Assembly: GCA_030652255.1 (NCBI GenBank) | Contig: JAUSAZ010000194.1 | Span: 43,288-107,287 of the forward strand | Direction of reading: 5' to 3' | DNA: 64,000 nucleotides | Origin: Myxococcales bacterium | GTDB taxonomy: Bacteria > Myxococcota_A > Polyangia > Polyangiales > Ga0077539 | Shown: piece by piece, positions 8,934 to 16,519 of the stretch | How positions within the stretch are numbered: the stretch's first letter is position 1 | How the letters are laid out: every line of letters starts with the position of its first letter | Translations under genes and position numbers: made by a program | Notes under the pieces: model-generated | Databases searched by the model: none | Seen by the model: only the letters and a program-made list of their open reading frames with translations | Told to the model about the DNA's origin: nothing

Positions 8934-9415
8934 GCACCGGCGCCCGCGGGCTCACCCTGGTGCGCGCGGCCGTCGCCCCGTCCGCGCCCGACGCCTCCAC
9001 GGTGGCCTGGGAGCTCGCGGCCCGCGCGCGCTTCGACCGGGCGCTGTCCGACGCCCACGACACCCTGGCGACGCTGGCCTTCGACGTGGCCGAGGGGATC
9101 ATCGGCCGCGCCGTCACCGTCGACGCCGCGGTGCTCGGCGCGCTCGTCGCGCAGGCCGTGGCCCGGGCGCGCGGCGCACGGCGCATCCTGGCGTGCGTGC
9201 ACCCCGACGACGTGGTGACGGCGCGGCTCGCGCTGGCCGAGGCGCTCTCCGACGGCGCCCCGCTCGAGTGGGTGGAGGTCGCGGCCGACCCGTCGCTTCC
9301 GCGGGGCGCCGTCGCGGTCGAGACCGAGCGGGGGAGGGTGACCGCGGACTGGGCCGCGTCGCTCGCCCTGGCGCGGTCCCGCTGGGTCGCCTCGCTGCCG
9401 GAGCCCCGCGGGTGA
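8930..9415 (+). CDS. FliH/SctL-like stator protein (orphan)
   Basis: A 161-residue protein that matches the C-terminal half of the FliH/SctL (HrpE, YscL) family: a helical segment with GRAVTVDAAVLGALVAQAV, the HPDD motif in the middle (about residues 86-89), and the late VAADPSLPRGAVAVETERG block. In flagellar and type III export systems such proteins form the peripheral stalk that controls the export ATPase. Here no ATPase (fliI/sctN), ring or export-gate gene is nearby. The gene overlaps its upstream neighbour by ATGA and its downstream neighbour by GTGA, so the three form a tight operon. Function without the ATPase partner is unknown. Confidence 0.65.
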   Translation: MSTGARGLTLVRAAVAPSAPDASTVAWELAARARFDRALSDAHDTLATLAFDVAEGIIGRAVTVDAAVLGALVAQAVARARGARRILACVHPDDVVTARLALAEALSDGAPLEWVEVAADPSLPRGAVAVETERGRVTADWAASLALARSRWVASLPEPRG

Positions 9416-10374
9416 GCGACGAGCCCGCCCACCGCCCGAGGGTGCTCCTCCCCGCGGCCCTCTTCGCCGCGACGGTGCTCAGCGTCTTCTACGCCGGCGC
9501 CACCCAGCACCTCCCGCGGAGCCCGGAGTCCTACGTCCAGGTGACCTTTACCCTGCCCGGTATGCTCGCCGCGCTGCGCACCCTGGGCTGGGCGCTGGGG
9601 CAGGGCTGGCGCTTCGCGGTCCCGCTGCTCGCCATCCTGGTGACCCACGAGCTCGGCCACTTCCTCCTCGCGCGCCGCCACCGGGTGCCCGCGAGCCTCC
9701 CGATGTTCGTTCCCTTCCCCAACCTGCTGGGCACCATGGGCGCGATCATCTCGATGCGCCCCATCGGCAGCCGCAACGCGCTCGTCGACATCGGCGCCGC
9801 GGGGCCGCTCGCGGGCCTGGTGCTGGCCATCCCCATCACGGCCGTGGGCCTCGCCTTGTCGCCGGTCGAGCCGCTCGCCCCGGGCGGCCTGCTCGAGGGC
9901 GACTCGCTGATCTACCTCCTCCTGAAGCGCCTCGTCTGCGGCCCCCTCCCGGCGGGCTACGACGTCCAGCTGCACCCCTTCGCCTTCGCCGGGTGGGTGG
10001 GCCTCTTCATGACGATGCTCAACCTGCTGCCGGTGGGTCAGCTCGACGGCGGCCACGTCACCTACGCGCTCTTCGGCCCCCGCGCCGACCGCTGGTCGCG
10101 CTGGTTCACCGGGGCGCTGCTGGGCTACGCGCTCGCGCTCGCGGGGTACATCGCGCTCACCACGCCCCTGGCGCAGCTCTCCGTCGATCGCTTCGTGCCG
10201 GCGCTCATCTGGGGGCCGTGGGCGCTCGCCACCCGGGTGCTGCTGCGCCTCTCGGGCGACGAGCACCCGCCCGCGGGCGACGACGCGCTCACCCCGGCGC
10301 GCAAGGCCATCGCGCTGCTCTGCCTCGCGCTCTTCGCGCTGCTCTTCATGCCGCTGCCGATGCGCGCGGGCTGA
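9412..10374 (+). CDS. M50-family (site-2-protease-like) membrane metallopeptidase
   Basis: A 320-residue polytopic membrane protein. The zinc-binding HELGH motif is at residues 79-83 inside a hydrophobic helix, and the third ligand motif LDGGH is at about 211-215, in the spacing seen in site-2 proteases that cut substrates within the membrane. At least six hydrophobic segments are visible. The start is a GTG at 9412 whose reading overlaps the stop of the SctL-like gene (GTGA), so it is translationally coupled. The final residues (RKAIALLCLALFALLF) form a last helix. Its substrate is unknown. It converges with the fur-like gene, two bases apart. Confidence 0.85.
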   Translation: MSDEPAHRPRVLLPAALFAATVLSVFYAGATQHLPRSPESYVQVTFTLPGMLAALRTLGWALGQGWRFAVPLLAILVTHELGHFLLARRHRVPASLPMFVPFPNLLGTMGAIISMRPIGSRNALVDIGAAGPLAGLVLAIPITAVGLALSPVEPLAPGGLLEGDSLIYLLLKRLVCGPLPAGYDVQLHPFAFAGWVGLFMTMLNLLPVGQLDGGHVTYALFGPRADRWSRWFTGALLGYALALAGYIALTTPLAQLSVDRFVPALIWGPWALATRVLLRLSGDEHPPAGDDALTPARKAIALLCLALFALLFMPLPMRAG

Positions 10375-10376
10375 AG

Positions 10377-10853
10377 CTACATCCGGCGCACGGGGCGGGC
10401 CGTGGCGTTGCTCGCGCGGCAGCTCGGGCAGATGCCGTAGAGCTCGTGGCGGTGCATGAGCAGCTCGAAGCCGTGGGCGAGCGCGACGCGCTTCTGCTCC
10501 AGCTCGATGACGTCGTCTTCGAACTCCACGATGGCGCCGCACACCGTGCAGATCAGGTGGTCGTGATGGTCGTCGCCCAGGAGCTCGAAGCGCGACGCGC
10601 CGCCCTCGAAGTGGCGCTCGGCGACGATGCCGCTGTCCTGGAGCACGCGGAGCGTGCGGTACACCGTGGCGGCGCCGATGCGGGGGTCGCGGGCGCGCAC
10701 CTCGCGCAGGAGCTCCTCCGCGGTGATGTGGCGCCCGATGGACGCCAGGGTCTCGAGGATGAGCTCGCGCCGCGTCGAGCTCTTCAAGTTGTTGCGCACG
10801 ACATGATCGCGCAGGCGTGACCGGAGGCTCTCGACGTCGGGCGGGTTCACCAC
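10377..10853 (-). CDS. Fur-family metal-responsive repressor
   Basis: A 158-residue regulator. The N-terminal winged helix includes TAEELLREVRARDPRIGAATVYRTL (recognition helix), followed by the dimerisation and metal-binding part with HHDHLICTVCG and YGICPSC, giving two Cys-X2-Cys pairs for a structural zinc and the His-rich regulatory site. It could be Fur, Zur or PerR; the residues seen do not settle which metal. The start is one of two consecutive GTG codons at 10853/10850; an ATG far upstream (11033) would overlap the preceding gene heavily. It is the last gene after an ExbB-ExbD-ExbD set, which suggests a link with metal uptake or coregulation. Confidence 0.85.
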   Translation of the reverse strand: MVNPPDVESLRSRLRDHVVRNNLKSSTRRELILETLASIGRHITAEELLREVRARDPRIGAATVYRTLRVLQDSGIVAERHFEGGASRFELLGDDHHDHLICTVCGAIVEFEDDVIELEQKRVALAHGFELLMHRHELYGICPSCRASNATARPVRRM

Positions 10854-10884
10854 CGTCGAACCGTCGTCGAGTAGGCGGGGCGCG

Positions 10885-11859
10885 TCAAGGTCGCGCGTCG
10901 ACTCCGGGGCCCGCCGCCGCGTCGGCCGCCGCGCCGCCGTCCGCGACCGGCGCGGGATCGTCCGGGGCGTGGGCCATCCCCAGCGGCGCGACGCCGAGCG
11001 TGCGACGTACCGCGTTGGCGACGGAGCAGTCATGGCCGCTCACCGAGGACCCGCTGAGGGGCCGGGCCCGCGGCGGAGGCGCAGGCGTGCCCGCCATCTG
11101 GAAGGGGATCACCCGCACGTCGTCCCCGACGGCCCGGGCGCGGAGCACGACGCGGCGAGCGGGGAGGTCGTAGACGTACACCCGCGTCGGGCCGTCGACG
11201 GAGGCGCGGGCCTCGTCGACCGCGAGCACAAGGTAGCGCCGACGCAGGTGGTCGAGGAGCACCCCGGTGTCGCGCCGCAGCCGGAAGATGAGGTCCTCGC
11301 GCAGGGCGTGGAGCCGCTCGGTGGAGCCCGCGCCCCGCACCGCGTCGACGAAGGAGGGCAGCAGGAAGGCGCCCTTGTCGAGGAGCTCCCGGGCGAACAG
11401 GGTCTCGACGCCGAGGCACGCGCTGAGCTGGTCGGGGTAGCGGTGCCGGAGCGACGCCGCGACCTCGGCGGCAGCGTGCACCTCGTGCACGCGCAGGCGG
11501 CCGTAGAGCACGGGCGCGCGGCTCAGGTCTGCGGGGCTGAGCGTGGGGTCGCGCAGGTCGCCCGGGTACGCCCCGACGGCCTCGAGGGCGGAGGTCTCGA
11601 TGAAGGTGCGGACGGCGCGGTAGTCGGGCCCGAGGCTGGCGGTGAGCACCGCGTGCTCGCGCAGCAGGCGCTCGCGCAGGAGCCGGGCCTCGCGGTCGCG
11701 CTTCATGCCCCACACGAGCGGGAACGCGAGCACGACGGCGAGGACGGGCGCCCAGAAGCGCCATTTGATCTGTGGGAGGAAGGGGAGCTCTTGCCGGGGG
11801 ATCATCCCCCGGTGTGAGCTGCCAGGCTCGTCGACCGGGGGATCAGGGGGGGAGGACAT
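10885..11859 (-). CDS. Single-pass membrane protein of unknown function
   Basis: A 324-residue protein with a short cytoplasmic N-terminus, one membrane helix (RFWAPVLAVVLAFPLVWGM, about residues 34-52) and an extracytoplasmic part of mixed helices that ends in a low-complexity Ala/Pro/Asp tail. The Cys pair ACLGVE and GHDCSV might pair. No family was recognised. The ATG has a GAGG ribosome-binding site six bases upstream. It lies in the minus-strand operon between the second ExbD gene and the fur-like gene, so it may be an accessory part of that proton-driven complex; this is inferred from position only. Confidence 0.65.
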   Translation of the reverse strand: MSSPPDPPVDEPGSSHRGMIPRQELPFLPQIKWRFWAPVLAVVLAFPLVWGMKRDREARLLRERLLREHAVLTASLGPDYRAVRTFIETSALEAVGAYPGDLRDPTLSPADLSRAPVLYGRLRVHEVHAAAEVAASLRHRYPDQLSACLGVETLFARELLDKGAFLLPSFVDAVRGAGSTERLHALREDLIFRLRRDTGVLLDHLRRRYLVLAVDEARASVDGPTRVYVYDLPARRVVLRARAVGDDVRVIPFQMAGTPAPPPRARPLSGSSVSGHDCSVANAVRRTLGVAPLGMAHAPDDPAPVADGGAAADAAAGPGVDARP

Positions 11860-11877
11860 GGTAGGCCTCGCGGACGG

Positions 11878-12420
11878 TCAGTCCGTCGGCGCGTTGGCGT
11901 TGCCCTTGGTCACCGCGAAGTTGAGTCGCACGTAGCCCGCGGCGGCGCAGGTGCGGGCGATGGTCTTCACGATGTCCCAGTGCACGTGGCGGTCGATCTG
12001 GAAGACCACGTCGCCCTCGAACTGGCGGTCGGGGTGGAGCACCGGGTACTCGCGCTTGGCCTGCTCGAGCCGCTCGAAGAGGCGGTCGATGCGGTCGCTC
12101 GATCCGGCGATCTCGCGCGGGGTGGTGATGCGCTGCCCGTCCATCATGATCGCCTGCTCGGAGATCGAGATGATGGGCGCGCTCGCCAGGTTGTCGGCGT
12201 TGTGGGTCTCGGGGATCTCGAGGCCCGCGCTCGACTGCACCTGCTGCTGCGAGCCGAACTGCGACAGGAGGAACACCACCGTGATGACGAGGAAGTCGAT
12301 CATCGAGGTGAGGTTGAGGTCGGCGTTGACGGACTTGTGTCCGCCGCCCGCGACGCGCTTCTGCACGAACCGCAGCGGGATGTGGTGGAGGAGGCGCTTA
12401 CCTGGCTTCGCGACGGGCAT
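11878..12420 (-). CDS. ExbD/TolR-family proton-channel subunit
   Basis: A 180-residue subunit of a proton-motive-force transducer. A basic cytoplasmic head (about 30 residues) is followed by the single membrane helix LTSMIDFLVITVVFLLSQF with the conserved proton-carrying Asp, then a periplasmic domain of about 120 residues. It is the second ExbD-type gene after the ExbB-type gene on this strand, so one channel with two different D-type subunits is expected, as in the AglRQS gliding motor of Myxococcus. It is followed by the single-pass membrane protein gene 18 bases downstream. Confidence 0.85.
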   Translation of the reverse strand: MPVAKPGKRLLHHIPLRFVQKRVAGGGHKSVNADLNLTSMIDFLVITVVFLLSQFGSQQQVQSSAGLEIPETHNADNLASAPIISISEQAIMMDGQRITTPREIAGSSDRIDRLFERLEQAKREYPVLHPDRQFEGDVVFQIDRHVHWDIVKTIARTCAAAGYVRLNFAVTKGNANAPTD

Positions 12421-12440
12421 GTTTGGTTCCCTGCTTACCC

Positions 12441-12914
12441 TTACAGGAAGCGGATCGTGACCTCGCCGCGAGCGGCGCTGCCGTAGACCTCGTAGACGGT
12501 ATCCATGACGGCGATGATCTCGGAGTACTCGACCGCGCCGTCGGGCTGGAGCCAGACCTCACGGTTCTGCTGGTTGGCCTGACGCCGGGCTTCCAGCAGG
12601 GTCTTGAGCTCGGTGAAGCGCTGCGGGGTGCGCCCGATCTGGCGCATGTCCGCGGCGTTGACGCCGACCTGGAGACCCGTCGGGGAGATCTGGATCTTGA
12701 GCTGGTCCTGCTGCTCGGGGTTGGGCGGGGAGTCCGGGGCCGGCGCGCCGCGAGGCTGGCTCGCCTGGACGGCCCCCGTCTGCACCCACACCGCGGTCAT
12801 CAGGAGGAACGCGATGCAACAGATCAACAGGTCGATCATCGGGACCATGTTGACCGGGGCGTCGACGGACTTCTTGCCGCCCTTGCCGCCTGAATCGACT
12901 GAGACGCCACCCAT
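12441..12914 (-). CDS. ExbD/TolR-family proton-channel subunit
   Basis: A 157-residue subunit. The Gly/Lys-rich head is followed by a membrane helix with the conserved acid (NMVPMIDLLICCIAFLLM, about residues 22-39), then a Pro/Gln-rich linker and a periplasmic TolR-like fold with the ending AARGEVTIRFL. The ATG has a strong ribosome-binding site (AAGGAG, eight bases away). It is the middle gene of the ExbB-ExbD-ExbD set, 34 bases after the ExbB-type gene and 20 bases before the next ExbD-type gene. Confidence 0.86.
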   Translation of the reverse strand: MGGVSVDSGGKGGKKSVDAPVNMVPMIDLLICCIAFLLMTAVWVQTGAVQASQPRGAPAPDSPPNPEQQDQLKIQISPTGLQVGVNAADMRQIGRTPQRFTELKTLLEARRQANQQNREVWLQPDGAVEYSEIIAVMDTVYEVYGSAARGEVTIRFL

Positions 12915-12948
12915 GGCTGTGCTCCTTAACGTGCGGCCGGAGGGAGGA

Positions 12949-13629
12949 TCAGGCGGCCTGCTGGCCGGAGCCCACGTTGATCTTCGAGCGGTTGTTCACC
13001 ACGAGGTTGAGCACCTGGACGGTGGACTCGTTGATGTCGTCGACGATCTGCTGGGTCTTGCCGTTCAGGAGCGCGAACGCGATGAGGCCGAGGATGGCGA
13101 TGATGAGGCCGAAGGCCGTGCAGTTCATCGCCTCGGAGATGCCGCCCGCGAGCAGCTCGGCCTTGCGGGCCGGGTCGATCGTCGGGCCGCCCTCGCCGCC
13201 GTGACCGCCCACCGCGCCGAAGGCCGCGATGAGACCGGTGATGGTGCCGAGGAGGCCGGAGAGCATCGCGAGGTTGGAGAGCAGCGAGAGGTACGCGGTG
13301 CGGTGCTCGATCTTCGGGAGCTCGCGGAGCGCGCTCTCGTCCATGGCGGCCTGCACCTCGGCGTCGGGGCGGTTCACCTTCATCAGGCCAGACTTCACGA
13401 TGCGGGCGAGGGGCGCCTGGGCGCTGGAGCAGAGCTTGATGGCCCGGCCGACGTCACCCGCGAGGATGCACTTCTGGATGTTGGAGAGGAAGGCGTCCTT
13501 GTTGATGGACGACTTGAACAGGTACATCGATCGCTCGACGGTGATGGCGATCACGAACACCGCCCAGAAGACGATCGGCCACATGCCCCATCCGCCTTCC
13601 TTGAAGTGCTGACCCAGACTTTGCAACAT
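12949..13629 (-). CDS. MotA/TolQ/ExbB-family proton channel
   Basis: A 226-residue inner-membrane protein with three helices: an N-terminal one (MWPIVFWAVFVIAITVERSM, about residues 16-35), a cytoplasmic loop, and two near the C-terminus (SLLSNLAMLSGLLGTITGLI and TAFGLIIAILGLIAFALL). The loop and the GLLGTITGLI motif are diagnostic. Together with two ExbD-type partners it should form a proton-driven motor that transmits force across the envelope. It is the first gene of the minus-strand operon. The ATG at 13629 has a GAGGAGG site upstream; the frame continues far upstream but that part is noncoding. A 21-base inverted repeat lies 112 bases upstream. Confidence 0.88.
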   Translation of the reverse strand: MLQSLGQHFKEGGWGMWPIVFWAVFVIAITVERSMYLFKSSINKDAFLSNIQKCILAGDVGRAIKLCSSAQAPLARIVKSGLMKVNRPDAEVQAAMDESALRELPKIEHRTAYLSLLSNLAMLSGLLGTITGLIAAFGAVGGHGGEGGPTIDPARKAELLAGGISEAMNCTAFGLIIAILGLIAFALLNGKTQQIVDDINESTVQVLNLVVNNRSKINVGSGQQAA

Positions 13630-13740
13630 CGCAGAATCCTCCTCAGAGCGTTGGAAATGCCGAGTGTCCCCGGGGTTGGTCGGTGGGTCGGCGTTTGGGG
13701 TGTATCCGTTGAACCGTTGCCGGTCGTGCGGTGCGTGTCT

Positions 13741-13761
13741 ACACGACCCGTCGAGTCGTGT
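13741..13761. promoter_or_regulatory. Inverted repeat, possible operator
   Basis: ACACGAC and GTCGTGT are perfect 7-base arms around a 7-base spacer. The site is in the divergent control region, 112 bases before the ExbB-type gene on the minus strand. The symmetry and spacing suit a dimeric regulator; no resemblance to a Fur box (A/T-rich) is seen. Confidence 0.35.
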
Positions 13762-13971
13762 GCCACATGATTTCGCGTCGGCGAAAAGTTCGGCCGCCGT
13801 GAAGCCGCGCGATGATACCGGGGGGGTCTCTGGTGTCAACGGTTCTGCTCCCCACCCCCGTGACAGCCCCCCGGACGATTCTTCCCTGCGGTCGTGGAGC
13901 CCTACTCTGCGGCGCCCGGACGTCGCCGCTGGGGCCGCCGGAGCAACTCTCGCCGGGCGGTGCTTGTGTCG

Positions 13972-14001
13972 TTGACATCGCTCTTGGCGTGGGGATACGG
14001 T
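13972..14001 (+). promoter_or_regulatory. Promoter-like site, sigma70 type
   Basis: A perfect TTGACA (13972-13977) is followed after 18 bases by TACGGT (13996-14001). The -35 is strong and the -10 poor. If used, it would give a leader of about 230 bases for the right-hand ExbB-type gene. Confidence 0.3.
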
Positions 14002-14236
14002 CCGCCGCGTTGCGTCGCGGGCGACGTGGGAGAGGGCCCAAGACCTGATCCTAAAGTTCGGCAGCAACCCGACGATGTTCGTCAGCGGAGGGGCACCCTC
14101 GTGCAGAGGGTCCGGTGAGATTCTTCGGATCACCGTTACCCGGTTCCCCCCACTGAGCGAAGCGTTGCGGTAGCGTAGCGTGGCTCGCGAGACAGACAGC
14201 GGCTCGAAGAACGGAGCTGAAGGAGCGTAGAGGACG

Positions 14237-14935
14237 ATGCAATCGGCGCTGGTGCATTTGCTACTGATGGCTCAGCAGGCGGGTGGAGATCACCCCGCAG
14301 AAGCGGTGGGCCTCGCGGGGCTCTACGAGAAGCTGGGCTGGCCCTTCTTCGTGAACATCTTCATCTCCATCGTGGTGCTCGCCACGATCACGGAGCGGGT
14401 GATCTTCCTGCTGTCGAAGTTTCGCGTGAACAGCAAGGAGCTGCTCGCGCAGGTGCGGAAGCTGGTGCAGGCGAACAACATCGACCGCGCGATCAAGCTC
14501 TGCGAGGCCGACGACGTGCCCATCCTCCGGGTGTTCCGCGCGGGCCTGATGCAGGTCAACCGCGGCGAGGAGGCCGTGGTCGTCGCGATCGAAGAGCAGG
14601 TGATGGACATCGAGCCGCAGGTCCAGAAGCGCATCGGCGCCCTCTGGTCGCTCGCCAACATCGCGACCCTCATCGGGCTCCTCGGCACCATCCTCGGCCT
14701 CATCCACACCTTCAGCGCGCTCGACCGCGTGGCCGACCCCGGCCGCCGTCAGCAGCTGCTCGCCCGCGGCATCTCCGAGGCGATGAACAACACCGCCCTC
14801 GGCCTCGGCATCGCGGTCACCTGCATGGTGGCCCACCTCCTCATCAACGGGCAGGCGAAGAAGATCCTGGCGGACGTCGAGCTCACCTCGTCGAAGCTCA
14901 CCAACCTCCTCACGACGGGCCGTAGCCAGGGATGA
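14237..14935 (+). CDS. MotA/TolQ/ExbB-family proton channel
   Basis: A 232-residue three-helix channel protein: first helix VNIFISIVVLATITERVIFLL (about residues 36-55), a cytoplasmic loop with the DRAIKLCEADDVPILRVFRAGL stretch, and two C-terminal helices containing TLIGLLGTILGLI and TALGLGIAVTCMVAHLL. It is clearly paralogous to the gene at 12949-13629 (compare the shared DRAIKLC and GISEAMN stretches). It heads a plus-strand operon with two ExbD-type genes; its stop overlaps the next start (ATGA). The ATG has a GAAGGAG site. Confidence 0.88.
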   Translation: MQSALVHLLLMAQQAGGDHPAEAVGLAGLYEKLGWPFFVNIFISIVVLATITERVIFLLSKFRVNSKELLAQVRKLVQANNIDRAIKLCEADDVPILRVFRAGLMQVNRGEEAVVVAIEEQVMDIEPQVQKRIGALWSLANIATLIGLLGTILGLIHTFSALDRVADPGRRQQLLARGISEAMNNTALGLGIAVTCMVAHLLINGQAKKILADVELTSSKLTNLLTTGRSQG

Positions 14936-15561
14936 GCGGGAAGTTCACGGCTGCGCAGCGCGCGGTCATCAACCGGAAGTCCAAGCCCAAGCATCACGGG
15001 CCGGACGACGGTGGTGGCGAGCTGAACATCGTGCCGTTCCTCGACATCATCATGAACGTCCTGATCTTCATCCTGGCCAGCGTCGCGACGATCTTCACCG
15101 CCACCATCCCGGTGCCCGCGCCCTCGAGCGGGCCGCGCTCCAACACCCAGCCCGACACCCGGCAGCGGCTCAACATCACGGTGAAGGTCGCCCCCAACGG
15201 CTTCATCGTCGGCGCCGGCGGCGGGTTCCTCATGCCGGGCTGCCGCACCGTGGGCCAGGCCTCGCTCACCGTGCCCAACCGCGCGTCGCCCGACGCCGAC
15301 GGCAGCATGCATGACTTCGCCGCGCTCACCCAGTGCATGCAGGCCATCCGGGTGCAGTGGGCCACCGAGGTCGAAGACGACCACTCCATCAACGTGTCGC
15401 CCAATGGCGACATCCCCTACGGCGTGCTCGTGAAGACCGTCGACGCCGTGCGCGAGTCGCGCCCCGACGCCTGCCGGCTGCCCGAGAACGGCGCGCCGGG
15501 CAACTACACCAACGCGGACTGCCTCTTCCCCGAGGTCACCCTCGGCGTCCTGAGGAACTGA
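14932..15561 (+). CDS. ExbD/TolR-family proton-channel subunit, enlarged
   Basis: A 209-residue subunit, longer than usual for the family (about 140). The basic head is followed by the membrane helix ELNIVPFLDIIMNVLIFILA with the conserved Asp. The periplasmic domain carries an insertion of about 50 residues between core strands (GGGFLMPGCRTVGQA to DFAALTQCMQAIR) and a Cys-containing C-terminal extension (DACRLPENGAPGNY, ADCLFPE), giving four periplasmic cysteines that may form disulphides. The core then resumes with SINVSPNGDIPYGVLVKTVD. Translation is coupled to the ExbB-type gene by a 4-base overlap. Confidence 0.84.
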   Translation: MSGKFTAAQRAVINRKSKPKHHGPDDGGGELNIVPFLDIIMNVLIFILASVATIFTATIPVPAPSSGPRSNTQPDTRQRLNITVKVAPNGFIVGAGGGFLMPGCRTVGQASLTVPNRASPDADGSMHDFAALTQCMQAIRVQWATEVEDDHSINVSPNGDIPYGVLVKTVDAVRESRPDACRLPENGAPGNYTNADCLFPEVTLGVLRN

Positions 15562-15564
15562 GCG

Positions 15565-16140
15565 ATGACCGACAAAGCCGACGTCGTCCACCCCAAGGCG
15601 GGCATCCTCCAGGTCAAGCGGGAGATCTCCCGCAAGACCCGCCGACGCCAGCAGGAGCACGTCGCCGAGGAGCTCAACATCGTCGCGATGATGGACATGA
15701 TGACCATCATCCTGGTGTTCCTCCTGAAGTCGCTCTCGTCGTCGCCGGCCAACGTCCCGCAGAGCGACGACCTCCGGCTGCCGCACTCGACGGTCAACAC
15801 CTCGCCGTCGCAGGCGCTGCAGGTGATCGTCTCCCGCGTCTCCATCACCGTGAACGGGCGCTTCATCACCTCGCTCCGCAACGGCTACGTCGACCCGTCG
15901 CAGAAGCGCGGCGGCGGCACCGGCCTGATGATCAACCCCCTCGCCGAGTCGATGCGCGACCAGGTGCAGGTCGCCCGCACCATCGCCGAGCGCGCGGGCC
16001 AGCCCTTCCGCGGCGAGATCGCCATCATCGCCGACCACGGCATCCCCTCGCGCACCATCTTCGAGGTGCTCTACACCTGCGGGCAGTCGGGCTTCGCGGG
16101 CTTCCAGCTCCTCGTTCTCAAGGCGCGCTCCTCGACCTGA
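15565..16140 (+). CDS. ExbD/TolR-family proton-channel subunit
   Basis: A 191-residue subunit with a 38-residue basic cytoplasmic head, a membrane helix with the conserved Asp (EELNIVAMMDMMTIILVFLL), and a periplasmic TolR-like domain ending FAGFQLLVLKARSST. It is the second D-type subunit after the ExbB-type gene, three bases after the first. With the preceding two genes it completes a one-channel, two-D-subunit set that mirrors the divergent operon on the other side of the control region. Confidence 0.85.
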   Translation: MTDKADVVHPKAGILQVKREISRKTRRRQQEHVAEELNIVAMMDMMTIILVFLLKSLSSSPANVPQSDDLRLPHSTVNTSPSQALQVIVSRVSITVNGRFITSLRNGYVDPSQKRGGGTGLMINPLAESMRDQVQVARTIAERAGQPFRGEIAIIADHGIPSRTIFEVLYTCGQSGFAGFQLLVLKARSST

Positions 16141-16164
16141 TCGCGGCCGCGAAACACCCCTCCG

Positions 16165-16272
16165 ATGCTCTGGCCCAAGCTCCTCGCCCTGCTCGTCGTC
16201 GTCCTCCTGGTCGGCGGCCTCATGTACCTCGGCGGCAAGATCCCCCCCAACGACCGCAGCGGCGACGGCTGA
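16165..16272 (+). CDS. 35-residue single-pass membrane protein
   Basis: A very small gene after the ExbD-type gene (24 bases downstream). It encodes one strongly hydrophobic helix (LLALLVVVLLVGGLMYLGG) bounded by MLWPK and a charged tail (NDRSGDG). Size and layout are like small helper subunits of membrane complexes or DUF2905-type proteins, but no family motif is visible. Position suggests cotranscription with the motor genes. The 3' end is directly followed by a weak hairpin. Confidence 0.45.
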   Translation: MLWPKLLALLVVVLLVGGLMYLGGKIPPNDRSGDG

Positions 16273-16324
16273 CCGTTTACCCGACCGGGTAAGATCCCGG
16301 CCGGGCCCACGACGGTCTCTAGCG

Positions 16325-16354
16325 GCGTCGCCGTTAGCATGCTGACGGCGACGC
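16325..16354. repeat. 30-base near-perfect palindrome
   Basis: GCGTCGCCGT and ACGGCGACGC are perfect 10-base arms around TAGCATGCTG, which is itself nearly palindromic, so 28 of 30 bases are symmetric. It lies in the 247-base gap between the motor operon and the outer-membrane protein gene. A smaller hairpin (TTACCC/GGGTAA with a 4-base loop) lies just before it at about 16277-16292. The palindrome could be a terminator stem (no T-run follows) or a dimer-binding operator. Confidence 0.5.
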
Positions 16355-16519
16355 GCACGCGTGCGCCCGACCGCGGCGTTTCATCGCGGTCTGTTTCTTG
16401 AACTACCCCGACCCAGACGTTCGGAGACCGCTGTTGACAAGGCGGTCGCGGGCGGGTGATGTCCGCAACCCTCAATGGTCTGGTGGTCGAACCCGATCAC
16501 CTCTGGGAGAGCTCGAGTG

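Larger units (their letters stand above)
13630..14236. other. Divergent control region between two proton-channel operons
   Basis: This 607-base gap separates two head-to-head ExbB-type genes. No convincing gene is present: the short frames inside lack coding character and family resemblance. It is less GC-rich at the left side and holds the inverted repeat at 13741-13761 and a promoter-like site at 13972-14001. The right end carries a Shine-Dalgarno (GAAGGAG) for the gene starting at 14237. Confidence 0.5.

Noticed and set aside
13664..14118. Short plus-strand frames in the divergent control region
   Set aside because: No ribosome-binding sites, no family resemblance and irregular composition; treated as noncoding.
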